From: Desulfovibrio sp.
Lineage (GTDB): Bacteria > Desulfobacterota > Desulfovibrionia > Desulfovibrionales > Desulfovibrionaceae
Reading direction: 5' to 3'
Length of the DNA stretch: 6,044 nucleotides
NCBI GenBank assembly: GCA_031255035.1
Contig: JAIRTI010000180.1
Span: forward strand, 1 to 6,044
Positions 1 to 5,932 of this stretch are shown here, in pieces. A program made the position numbers and the translations under genes. The notes beneath the pieces are model-generated. The model saw nothing but the letters and a program-made list of their open reading frames with translations. It was not told the origin of the DNA and searched no databases. The stretch's first letter is position 1, and every line of letters starts with the position of its first letter.

Positions 1-1380
1 GTCAGGCAGCAGCCACCGGCACAACAGTTCGTGCTCGTTATTCTCAAGCGTCAGTTGCGAGAGCTTGCACAGGGCGTCGGCGCTCTGGGCGAAGGCCCGG
101 CAAAGGGCCATGGGCTCAATGTCCTCGTCATCGTCGCGGTCGGCGAGAATGACGCCGCCCCTGATGACCGCTTCGACCACAAAGGCGATCTGCACGGCAT
201 TGATGGGCAGGCCGTCGTCTTCGCAGATGTCTTCCAGGCGCCGCACCGTGGCGGTGCGGGAAAAGGCGTGATTGTTCAGATCCTCGGCCAGCAGGGTGAA
301 CAGGGCTTCGTACTGTTCGGGGCTGAGCAGGGGGATATCGGTCAGCCGGTGAACTTTCAAGGCGACTTCATACAACTCGGGGTAGCGCATCTTGAATTCA
401 TCGCGCACGCTGTCGCCTTCCGGGCGCTCGTGCCTGCCCGGGTCATAGACGAAGCCCTGGCCGCCGCCGGAAAAAACCAGAGGGTCAAGGTCGAGAACCT
501 CAAGCAGGTCGCGCAGGGTGCCGGCGCCGAACCAGTCCGGCGTGGCTTCCTGTTCGCTTTGCAGCACCTGGGCCACCGAGGGCAGCGGCACGGGCACGGT
601 CGATTCGTCCACAAGCTGTTTGATGGCTTCCACCAGACGGATGCGGCGGGAGGCCGGCAGATTGACGTTGCCGCCGCGCTGGCCGTCGCTGTTGTCGCGA
701 TCGTGCGGAGCGTGGCGGCGTTCGTCACGGCGCTCTTCACGCCCATCCCGATTGTCGCGATTGTCCCGGTTATCGCGGGTGTCGCGGGTGTCGCGAGAGT
801 CGCGGGTGTCGCGGGAATCGCGGTCATCCTCGTCGCGGGGTTCTTCAAGGGCCTGGGCCAGGAACCAGTCTTCGCGGATGCGCCACGAGCAGGCGGCGGC
901 ATAGGCGGGCGAGGTGTAACCTACGCTGAGCACCAGACTCCGGCGGGCGTGTTCCTGAATCCGCAGCAGCAGCGGCGTGAAATCGGCGTCGCCCGAAAGG
1001 ATGATGATTTCGTCAAAGCGGGTGACGTGGGCCAGAGCGTCCATACAGTCCATGACCAGGTGGATGTCGGCGCTGGTTTTGCCGTAATTGGTCAGGGGCG
1101 GGCAGTCCACCACCTGAAAGGCCGAACGGATCAAGTAGGGGCGGAACTCATGGTAGCGGATGGGGTTCAGATAACAGCAGCGTTTGAGGATGCGCCGGCG
1201 GACGCCTTCGCCGTACATCATGCGCAGGGCGTGCCCTTCAAGCCAGCGCAGCCAGCGCTGGGGATTGGTGGCGAAGGTCCGGGCCAGGGCCGGGTCCTGT
1301 TCCGACAGTCGGGTGTAGATGTTGTCAAAATCGACGTAGAGGGCGCTGTAGATTTCGCCCGGCATGTGGTGACGCGACAT
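1..1380 (-). CDS. NYN-domain (PIN-like) putative ribonuclease with LOTUS/OST-HTH-like domain, 3' end missing
   Basis: This reading frame is open from an ATG at 1380 to the window edge, giving 460 residues without a stop, so the C-terminus is missing. Residues about 12-165 look like a NYN (LabA/DUF88) nuclease domain: YVDFDN (D17, D19, N20), KTSADIHLVMD (D105, D111) and ILSGDADFTPLL (D131, D133). These are the usual acidic metal-binding positions, so RNA cleavage is the likely activity. Residues 187-213 are nine Arg-Asp-x tripeptides inside a charged linker (about 180-235). Residues about 246-312 resemble an OST-HTH/LOTUS RNA-binding domain, a common partner of NYN domains. The segment after that is helical and acidic (RDDDED at 415-420) and is not recognised. 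The start is supported by AAGGAG ending 9 nt before the ATG. No signal peptide is seen, so it should be cytoplasmic. It lies 59 nt downstream of rlpA and is probably co-transcribed. NYN assignment is fairly sure; target and role are unknown. Confidence 0.85.
   Translation of the reverse strand, partial: MSRHHMPGEIYSALYVDFDNIYTRLSEQDPALARTFATNPQRWLRWLEGHALRMMYGEGVRRRILKRCCYLNPIRYHEFRPYLIRSAFQVVDCPPLTNYGKTSADIHLVMDCMDALAHVTRFDEIIILSGDADFTPLLLRIQEHARRSLVLSVGYTSPAYAAACSWRIREDWFLAQALEEPRDEDDRDSRDTRDSRDTRDTRDNRDNRDNRDGREERRDERRHAPHDRDNSDGQRGGNVNLPASRRIRLVEAIKQLVDESTVPVPLPSVAQVLQSEQEATPDWFGAGTLRDLLEVLDLDPLVFSGGGQGFVYDPGRHERPEGDSVRDEFKMRYPELYEVALKVHRLTDIPLLSPEQYEALFTLLAEDLNNHAFSRTATVRRLEDICEDDGLPINAVQIAFVVEAVIRGGVILADRDDDEDIEPMALCRAFAQSADALCKLSQLTLENNEHELLCRWLLPD
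742..822 (-). repeat. Nine tandem 9-bp units coding for Arg-Asp-x
   Basis: Nine consecutive in-frame 9-bp units encode RDS, RDT, RDS, RDT, RDT, RDN, RDN, RDN and RDG (residues 187-213 of the NYN protein). Several units are identical or differ by one or two bases, which suggests expansion by slippage. The array sits between the NYN domain and the LOTUS-like domain, so length changes would alter only the linker and stay in frame. Confidence 0.9.
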
Positions 1381-1439
1381 AACGGCATACTCCTTACGAA
1401 GAGACGGTATAAAGGTTTATGGCGGCGCGGCCGGAGCCG

Positions 1440-2423
1440 TCAGCCCCGGACGTCGTTTCGTCCGGCCGTGACGGCGGGGGCCTGCGCGCCGTCCGTCAGC
1501 CCTGGGACCAGGCTTTTAAAAAGAGTGAAGGCGAAGCCCCTTTGCATGTCCAGAACCGTCTGGGGGAGCGCGGCGCTGACGGACGCGACCTGCTCGATGA
1601 ACAGGTCGGCGGCCTCGGCCACGGGCGACTTGTCGCGGCGCGGTTTTTCGCGATGGCCCGGCGGAGACAGATGCGGCAGTTCGGCCCCCTTGAGCGGACC
1701 TTCAATGATGCCGAGCAGCGTTTGTTCCAGGGCCTCCATGGCCAGAAAGGCCTCATGGGCCTCGTCAAAGGTCTGGTAAGGGCCGGCGCAGATGGCGTGG
1801 GACGGATTCTTGCCGCGCAGAGAGAAAAAAACATTCAGGGGAACGCCCAGTTTTTTCTCCAGAGAGGCGGCCCGCGCCATGCCGATCAAAGGGTTTTTCT
1901 CGTCGGCCAGGTGGACGTAGAAAGCGTTTTTTGCGTTCAGCGGTTTTCCGTCGGTATGGCTGACCACCTCAAGAGCCACGGCGATCACACCGCTGTTGGC
2001 CATCCTCAGAGCGTTGGCCGCTCGGAAGGAAAGGTCGACGATGCGGCCCTCGACAAAGGGACCGCGGTCGTTCACGCGGACCAGAACATGGCGTCCGTTG
2101 CGCAAATTATAGACTCTGAGAACCGTGCCGAAGGGCACGGCCTTGTGCGCGGCCGTCATGGCGAATTTGTTGTATATCTCGCCGTTGGCGGTTTGTTTGC
2201 CATGCGATGTGGTTCCGTACCAGGAGGCTCGCCCTTTGCCGGCCATGGTTTCCGGGGCGGCAAGGGCGGGCTTGCCCAGGGACATAAGGCAAAAAAGAGT
2301 CGCCAGGAAAAGGCTGACGAGGGGAAACCGCGACCGGCCGCCACGGACGGTAAACGCCGGAGCGTCAGGCGGAAAAACAGTCCGGCAAGGGACGGGCCGG
2401 CAGGGGATAAAAAGGGTAAGCAA
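1440..2423 (-). CDS. rlpA: RlpA-like septal ring lytic transglycosylase, TTG start
   Basis: RlpA proteins cleave peptidoglycan strands that lack stem peptides, at division sites in the periplasm. The 327-residue product has a hydrophobic segment at about 33-50 followed by ALA-AP (54-58), which fits a type I signal peptide. Cys45 is not in a convincing lipobox, unlike the lipoprotein form in E. coli. The double-psi beta-barrel domain runs from about 63 to 155, with GRASWYG, TANGEIYN, and RVNDRGPF. E82, H93 and D119 have the spacing (11 and 26) of the active-site triad as I recall it for Pseudomonas RlpA. Residues about 195-240 (AICAGPYQTFDEAHEAF) look like a divergent SPOR domain, which normally binds denuded glycan. 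The rest is unassigned. The start is TTG at 2423: AGGAG lies 6 nt before it and no ATG lies upstream of the signal segment. The N-terminal region is long (32 residues) for a signal peptide. The NYN gene follows it. Confidence 0.9.
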   Translation of the reverse strand: MLTLFIPCRPVPCRTVFPPDAPAFTVRGGRSRFPLVSLFLATLFCLMSLGKPALAAPETMAGKGRASWYGTTSHGKQTANGEIYNKFAMTAAHKAVPFGTVLRVYNLRNGRHVLVRVNDRGPFVEGRIVDLSFRAANALRMANSGVIAVALEVVSHTDGKPLNAKNAFYVHLADEKNPLIGMARAASLEKKLGVPLNVFFSLRGKNPSHAICAGPYQTFDEAHEAFLAMEALEQTLLGIIEGPLKGAELPHLSPPGHREKPRRDKSPVAEAADLFIEQVASVSAALPQTVLDMQRGFAFTLFKSLVPGLTDGAQAPAVTAGRNDVRG

Positions 2424-2463
2424 GCGGAACTCCTGAACCCGTAAAATGTACGTCGGCTCTGTA

Positions 2464-2520
2464 TCCCCGTTCGGGGAGAGCGAGAAAGCCGTGGTTCAGA
2501 CCATCACGCCCTCTGGGGCG
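2464..2520 (-). promoter_or_regulatory. Structured rlpA 5' leader with two hairpins
   Basis: Two 5-bp GC stems with 4-nt loops, CGCCC/GGGCG (2507-2520) and TCCCC/GGGGA (2464-2477), lie in the presumed rlpA leader. The nearer one is about 30 nt before the ribosome binding site. No known riboswitch class is recognised. Neither hairpin has a U tract, so attenuation is not obvious. Confidence 0.35.
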
Positions 2521-2560
2521 CAGGCGAACCGATTGACCAAACAACTGGCATACGACGCAT

Positions 2561-2589
2561 ACAATTACGCATCGCCTAAGCGCTGTCAA
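2561..2589 (-). promoter_or_regulatory. Alternative promoter for rlpA (proximal)
   Basis: A perfect TTGACA -35 box is present on the minus strand (2584-2589), but at 17 nt spacing the -10 box is poor (AATTGT, 2561-2566). It competes with the distal candidate, and both could be used. Confidence 0.3.
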
Positions 2590-2614
2590 GCAATCCGTGG
2601 CACGGGCTCATTCC

Positions 2615-2642
2615 ATAATACCACAGTGGAAATTTTGTGCAA
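2615..2642 (-). promoter_or_regulatory. Candidate sigma-70 promoter for rlpA (distal)
   Basis: On the minus strand TTGCAC (2637-2642) and TATTAT (2615-2620, one mismatch to TATAAT) are separated by 16 nt. The small palindrome CCGTGGCACGG (2595-2605) lies just downstream, where an operator could sit. This is pattern matching only. It would give a leader of roughly 185 nt. Confidence 0.35.
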
Positions 2643-2734
2643 GAAATTATTCAGGATATTGTTAAAAAAATAACAAGTTCTCATGATTCTTTGGAATTGA
2701 TTGCGGGGAGCGCTGATTTTTTCGTTTTGGCGCA

Positions 2735-3400
2735 TCATCCCCGCGCCGCGTTTTCCAGCAGGTAGAGCGATTCGGGCACGATGCGCGCCATGGGGCGGCC
2801 GTTGGCGTCAGGATTCAGCACCCTGTGCTCCAGGTGGCGCAAGGAGTTGGCGTCGGAGCTCGCGTCATGCAGGTGGACGGCCAGTTGGTCGCAGTCACTG
2901 GCGCAGGTCCAGTGGGAGATCACCGGGCCGGGCACGCCGGGCAGAAAGCGGTGAAAGCGCAGCAGGGCCGCGCGCTTTGTCTTCCGGCGTTCGGAAAACC
3001 AGGTTTGCAGTTCCCGGCGGACCAGAGCGGCTTCGGCCCCGGCTTCGCGCGCGGAAGGCGCCCCCTCGGGCGGGCGCCGTTCCGGCAGGTACAGGGAAAC
3101 CTCTTCAAGAGCCAGATCCCGCTCCGAAGGCGGTGCCGCCCCGTGAGGACAGATGACGCGCAACGCATGGGGAGGGGCCGCGCACCAGCGCCGCAGCATG
3201 TAGCGGACCAGCCAGTAATGGTCCGTCTCGTTGCGGGCAAAGGCCGCGAACAGTTCCGGCCTGGCGGCAAGGGCCACATGGCTTTCAGAGAGCATATGGC
3301 GTCCGGCGGCCAGGTCGATCCCCTCGATAAGCGACAGGGCGTTGATGACGGCGTATATGCCGCAGGCAAAGTCCAGTGTTCCTTGTAGATAGCGCCGCAT
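2735..3400 (-). CDS. Putative stand-alone papain/C39-like cysteine peptidase
   Basis: I do not recognise a named family. With the ATG at 3400 the product is 221 residues. Near the N-terminus is QGTLDFACGIYAVINAL, with Cys13 at the head of a hydrophobic helix as in papain-fold peptidases. Near the C-terminus is VISHWTCASD with His163, then HDASS with Asp179, spaced as the His and Asp/Asn of clan CA enzymes. The end has IVPESLYLLE. This Cys-His-Asp order supports a peptidase or related hydrolase, but that is inference from motifs. The middle (about 35-150) is Arg- and Ala-rich and unassigned. No signal peptide or membrane segment is seen, so it is probably cytoplasmic. The start at 3400 is chosen because AGGAG lies 4 nt upstream. 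The frame extends to TTG 3499 and ATG 3490, but those have no ribosome binding site and add an uninformative segment. The gene stands apart, 311 nt upstream of rlpA and divergent from rfbH, with no partner that explains its substrate. Confidence 0.7.
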   Translation of the reverse strand: MRRYLQGTLDFACGIYAVINALSLIEGIDLAAGRHMLSESHVALAARPELFAAFARNETDHYWLVRYMLRRWCAAPPHALRVICPHGAAPPSERDLALEEVSLYLPERRPPEGAPSAREAGAEAALVRRELQTWFSERRKTKRAALLRFHRFLPGVPGPVISHWTCASDCDQLAVHLHDASSDANSLRHLEHRVLNPDANGRPMARIVPESLYLLENAARG

Positions 3401-3566
3401 GTCTCTCCTGCCGGGGTGGGGATTGGTGACGCCTTGTACGCCATCGTCCTGGAAAAAACAAACAAAATACGGGGCTGACGCTTTCGCCATGCGCGGCAAA
3501 ATTGTGTTGACCCTGTCTTGGCTTTATGCAATTGTAACCAAAAAAATTGATCGAAATTTCCTTTAT

Positions 3567-3725
3567 GGTTTGAAACCTCTCCCTTCAGGGAGATGCCAGC
3601 TTGACGCCCGGCAACGCCGGGAATACCTTTCCGGTAACCCCTTCCTTCAGAGAGGGGCAATCCACCCGGCTCCCATCCGTCGGGGCGGAGTCGTCCGGCG
3701 GACGGAGCCGGATGTGGATTGAAAC
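3567..3725. repeat. Cluster of five back-to-back hairpins (REP/MITE-like or structured RNA)
   Basis: Hairpins follow one another with little space: 3567-3577 (GGTTT/AAACC), 3578-3593 (TCTCCC/GGGAGA), 3607-3621 (CCCGGC/GCCGGG, loop AAC), 3638-3657 (CCCCTT/GAGGGG with one G-T) and 3658-3721. Two degenerate direct repeats of 28 nt (20 identical positions), sharing CCTTCAG, begin at 3572 and 3634. The pattern resembles interspersed palindromic intergenic repeats of bacterial genomes, but copies elsewhere cannot be checked here. Confidence 0.6.
3658..3721. repeat. 64-nt long inverted repeat
   Basis: CAATCCAC (3658-3665) pairs perfectly with GTGGATTG (3714-3721). CCGGCTCC (3666-3673) pairs with GGAGCCGG (3704-3711), with only the two-base bulge AT (3712-3713) between the stems. 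TCCG (3676-3679) pairs with CGGA (3699-3702), and an inner CGGA/TCCG stem (3686-3697) closes a GTCG loop. This gives 24 potential base pairs. There is no T tract after it on either strand, so it does not read as an intrinsic terminator. Confidence 0.75.
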
Positions 3726-3950
3726 ATACATGAAATCATTGCACTTCGACGCATCTCGGGCATATTGGATAAAAATCAGTGACGGCGTGACGCCATCGCT
3801 CGCGCCTGCCGCATCCGCCTTGTGCTTCGCAAGGAGCAGCGGGGCCGCAAGCGTTTCCCTTTTCATGCGGAACGTCTTGTCCCGAGCCATGGGACGCCGA
3901 TTTTTCCCACTGCCGCCTTTCTTTTTCCCGCTTCACCGCAGAGGCTTGCG

Positions 3951-5318
3951 ATGCCTGCTCTGAACCGGGCCTTCATTCCTGGACGAAAACGGAAGAGAGC
4001 CAAAACCGCGAGAGTCCTCGCGGCGCCTGTGCGCCGTAGCCGCGAGGCGGTCACCGATACCGGGCCGTGCATTGGAAATCGACCGTTCATTCCGGGGAGC
4101 AGCCCCATCCCGGTATCCGGAAAGATTGTCGGAAAGCGGGAAAAAGCGCTGATGATCGAAGCGGCTCTTGACGGTTGGCTGACCATCGGACGCTTTAACG
4201 CCGCCTTTGAGGCCGCTCTGGCCGGATTTATCGGCGTGCGGCATGCCTTGACCGTCAATTCCGGTTCTTCCGCCAATCTTGTGGCGCTTTCCGCGTTGAC
4301 GCCCGCTGAATGGGGTAAACGGGCCATACGGCCGGGTGATGAGGTTATCACGGCGGCGGCGGGGTTTCCCACGACTATCGCCCCGATTTTACAAATCGGG
4401 GCAGTGCCGGTTTTTGTGGATGTGGAGCTTGACACGTGGAATGCCAGCGTCAAGGCGGTTGAGCAAGCCATTAGCCCGAAAACCAGGGCTGTAATCCTGG
4501 CGCACAGCCTGGGCATGCCCTGGGACGGAACCGCTATCGCCGATCTGTGCCGCAAGCGCGGCTTGTGGCTGGTGGAGGATTGCTGCGATGCCCTGGGAAC
4601 GGAGTTCGCCGGCCGGACGGCGGGAAGCTTCGGCGATGTCGCCACGCTTTCCTTTTATCCGGCGCATCACATCACAACTGGTGAAGGCGGCGCTGTTCTC
4701 ACGGACAATGAAAAAATCGCTCGCCTGGTGGAATCCTTTCGCGACTGGGGGCGGCATTGCCGGTGCGCTCCCGGGCAGGATAACGCCTGCGGCCGGCGTT
4801 TCAGCGGGCGCTATGGAGATCTGCCCGAGGGATATGATCACAAGTACGTTTACGCCCACGCGGGGTATAATTTGAAAATGACCGATATGGCGGCGGCATG
4901 CGGAGTGGCTCAGATGGAGCGCCTGCCGGAATTCATCCGCGCGCGCAGGCAAAATTATGAATACCTTCGCGGCGCCTTGCACACCTGTCCGGCTATACGC
5001 CTGCCCGAAGCGCCGGATACAGCGAACCCTTCCTGGTTCGGCTTTCCCGTTCTTCTTGCGGAGGATGGGGCCTGCGGCCGGACGGAGTTGCTGGAAAAAT
5101 TGAACAAGCGCAAAATAGGCACCCGCTTGTTCTTCGCGGGCAACGCCGTCCGGCAGCCCTTCCTGCGGGAGAAAAAATACCGCATTTCCGGTACGCTGGA
5201 AAATTCGGATCGCCTCATGCGTTCCGCTTTCTGGATTGGCGTCTGGCCGGGGCTGAATACGCCCATGCTGAAGTATGCGGCGCGGAGCTTGTTGCATATT
5301 CTGGGAGATCGCGTATGA
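3951..5318 (+). CDS. rfbH: RfbH: CDP-4-keto-6-deoxy-D-glucose 3-dehydrase (E1)
   Basis: The enzyme removes the C-3 hydroxyl of CDP-4-keto-6-deoxyglucose, using PMP and a [2Fe-2S] cluster with a partner reductase (E3). It leads to 3,6-dideoxyhexoses such as paratose, abequose, tyvelose or ascarylose in O-antigens. The product is 455 residues with the DegT/DnrJ/EryC1/StrS aminotransferase fold. Landmarks are SGSSANL, AAGFPTT, VEDCCDALGT and SFYPAHHITTGEGGAV, where His239 takes the place of the PLP-binding lysine, as in the E1 dehydrase. Cys212, Cys270, Cys272 and Cys280 have the C-x57-C-x-C-x7-C spacing of the E1 iron-sulfur site. GYDHKYVYAHAGYNLKMTDM and NPSWFGFP also match E1; the related ColD lacks the cysteines. 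ATG 3951 is chosen because AGAGG lies 6 nt before it and the length then approaches E1 (437 residues as I recall). The frame continues up to GTG 3822 but without a ribosome binding site. The first 45 residues are Arg-rich and poorly conserved. The next gene overlaps its stop. Confidence 0.93.
   Translation: MPALNRAFIPGRKRKRAKTARVLAAPVRRSREAVTDTGPCIGNRPFIPGSSPIPVSGKIVGKREKALMIEAALDGWLTIGRFNAAFEAALAGFIGVRHALTVNSGSSANLVALSALTPAEWGKRAIRPGDEVITAAAGFPTTIAPILQIGAVPVFVDVELDTWNASVKAVEQAISPKTRAVILAHSLGMPWDGTAIADLCRKRGLWLVEDCCDALGTEFAGRTAGSFGDVATLSFYPAHHITTGEGGAVLTDNEKIARLVESFRDWGRHCRCAPGQDNACGRRFSGRYGDLPEGYDHKYVYAHAGYNLKMTDMAAACGVAQMERLPEFIRARRQNYEYLRGALHTCPAIRLPEAPDTANPSWFGFPVLLAEDGACGRTELLEKLNKRKIGTRLFFAGNAVRQPFLREKKYRISGTLENSDRLMRSAFWIGVWPGLNTPMLKYAARSLLHILGDRV
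4380..4402 (+). repeat. Perfect 10-bp hairpin inside rfbH
   Basis: GCCCCGATTT (4380-4389) and AAATCGGGGC (4393-4402) are perfect inverted copies around TAC. The sequence codes for APILQIGA in a conserved part of RfbH and includes a TTA codon, unusual in this GC-rich gene. There is no T tract after it. Function, if any, is unknown. Confidence 0.7.
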
Positions 5319-5863
5319 ATGCGGGAACGTCCCCAGTCATGGCAGCGGCACTCTCCGCCATCCGTTGCATCGTGGTGGATGTGGACGGCACCCTGACGGA
5401 CGGGGGTATCTATTATGACAATGCTGGCAATGAATTCAAGAAGTTCTGCACCCGTGACGGTGCCGGTTTTTTGGCCGCGCGTCAGGTGGGCATAAAGCTT
5501 ATGGCCCTTACCGGGCGCGAGTGTTATGCTGTACAGCGACGCATGGAAGAATTTCAGTTTGCTGTGGTGGAGCAGAATGTCCGCAACAAGACCAAACGCC
5601 TGGCCGAACTGATGCGCGAACACGGGCTTTGCCGGGAGGACATGGCTTTTATCGGCGATGATCTCAATGACATCGGGGCCATGCGCCAATGCGGCTTTGT
5701 CGGCTGTCCGCTGGACGCCTGCATCGAGGTTCGGCAAATTGCGCACTACATTTCGCCATACAAAGGGGGCTACGGCGCAGCGCGCGATGTCATAGCCTTT
5801 TTGTTGCGCGCTCGCGGGCAATGGGCGGATGCGGTCAAGAGAGGTTACAACCTTAATCCGTAA
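5315..5863 (+). CDS. KdsC-like HAD phosphatase of sugar-acid synthesis
   Basis: This 182-residue protein is a capless HAD phosphatase of the KdsC type, close to KdsC length (about 188). Motif I is VVDVDGTLTDGG (nucleophile D22, general acid D24), motif II is LTGRE (T66), motif III is the lysine in RNKTKRL (K92 or K94), and motif IV is GDDLND (D115, D116). The C-terminal PYKGGYGAARDVIAFLL also matches KdsC-like proteins. Known members dephosphorylate 3-deoxy-sugar acids such as KDO-8-phosphate or nonulosonic acid 9-phosphates, often as homotetramers. The exact substrate cannot be read from sequence. Its start overlaps the rfbH stop as ATGA, with GGGAG 7 nt upstream inside rfbH, so the two are translationally coupled. 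A second in-frame Met at residue 9 is possible but lacks a better site. This placement next to rfbH suggests a surface-polysaccharide locus rather than core KDO housekeeping. Confidence 0.85.
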   Translation: MNAGTSPVMAAALSAIRCIVVDVDGTLTDGGIYYDNAGNEFKKFCTRDGAGFLAARQVGIKLMALTGRECYAVQRRMEEFQFAVVEQNVRNKTKRLAELMREHGLCREDMAFIGDDLNDIGAMRQCGFVGCPLDACIEVRQIAHYISPYKGGYGAARDVIAFLLRARGQWADAVKRGYNLNP

Positions 5864-5903
5864 CAAATTATAGTAGCAGTTACATTCGCAATACAGATTC
5901 ATG

Positions 5904-5932
5904 TTGCATTTTTTTAATGAATTTGGTATGTT
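5904..5932 (+). promoter_or_regulatory. Candidate promoter upstream of the last gene
   Basis: TTGCAT (5904-5909) and TATGTT (5927-5932) are 17 nt apart in the AT-rich 113-nt gap after the HAD gene. Both boxes are only partial matches, so this is weak. It would let the final gene be expressed separately from rfbH. Confidence 0.3.

Larger units (their letters stand above)
2424..2734. other. Intergenic region between the peptidase gene and rlpA; leader of rlpA
   Basis: No convincing gene is seen in these 311 nt. The part nearest rlpA is GC-rich and holds two small hairpins, at 2464-2477 (TCCCC/GGGGA) and 2507-2520 (CGCCC/GGGCG). The part around 2630-2700 is AT-rich and has an inverted repeat TTGTTA/TAACAA around a run of A (2659-2676). 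An imperfect foldback at 2703-2744 spans the stop codon of the peptidase gene. It lacks a following U tract on the minus strand, so it is not a classical terminator. Confidence 0.6.
3401..3950. other. Divergent intergenic region rich in hairpins
   Basis: These 550 nt separate the divergent peptidase and rfbH genes, and I see no believable gene in them. 3480-3570 is AT-rich and may hold the peptidase promoter, though no good box pair stands out. 3567-3725 is a dense hairpin cluster, annotated separately. 3726-3950 has smaller palindromes: GGCGTGACGCC (3784-3794) and a 7-bp stem with one wobble pair at 3818-3834. A weak plus-strand promoter-like pair for rfbH, TTGCAC (3739-3744) and TATTGG (3763-3768) at 18 nt spacing, can be drawn but is not convincing. 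Confidence 0.65.

Noticed and set aside
31..1779. Plus-strand open frame of 582 codons
   Set aside because: It is antisense to the NYN gene and part of rlpA, whose motifs are clear on the minus strand. Its peptide is Val/Gly/Ala-rich with no domain, as expected for a mirror frame in GC-rich DNA.
1419..2444. Plus-strand open frame of 341 codons
   Set aside because: Antisense to rlpA; no recognisable motif.
2596..2616. TGGCACG as a sigma-54 promoter
   Set aside because: The -24-like element is present but the expected TTGC element at -12 is missing.
2446..2673. Plus-strand 75-codon frame upstream of rlpA
   Set aside because: No ribosome binding site or domain, and it overlaps the presumed promoter and leader of rlpA.
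2659..2676. Inverted repeat TTGTTA/TAACAA as a terminator
   Set aside because: The stem is only A/T, and the A run is in the loop rather than following the stem.
3401..3499. N-terminal extension of the peptidase gene to ATG 3490 or TTG 3499
   Set aside because: No ribosome binding site at either start, whereas ATG 3400 has AGGAG 4 nt upstream and directly precedes the conserved-looking RYLQGTLDF segment.
3690..3800. CRISPR array
   Set aside because: Only one repeat-like unit; nothing similar recurs at spacer distance on either side.
3585..3890. Minus-strand 101-codon frame through the hairpin cluster
   Set aside because: No ribosome binding site, and its lower half reads through the palindromes. 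The peptide looks like a typical false prediction over intergenic repeats.
3863..4645. Minus-strand 260-codon frame
   Set aside because: Antisense to rfbH and its upstream region; no domain.
4389..5297. Minus-strand 302-codon frame
   Set aside because: Antisense to rfbH, which has clear catalytic and cluster motifs on the plus strand.
4955..5902. Minus-strand 315-codon frame
   Set aside because: Antisense to rfbH and the HAD gene, both well supported on the plus strand.
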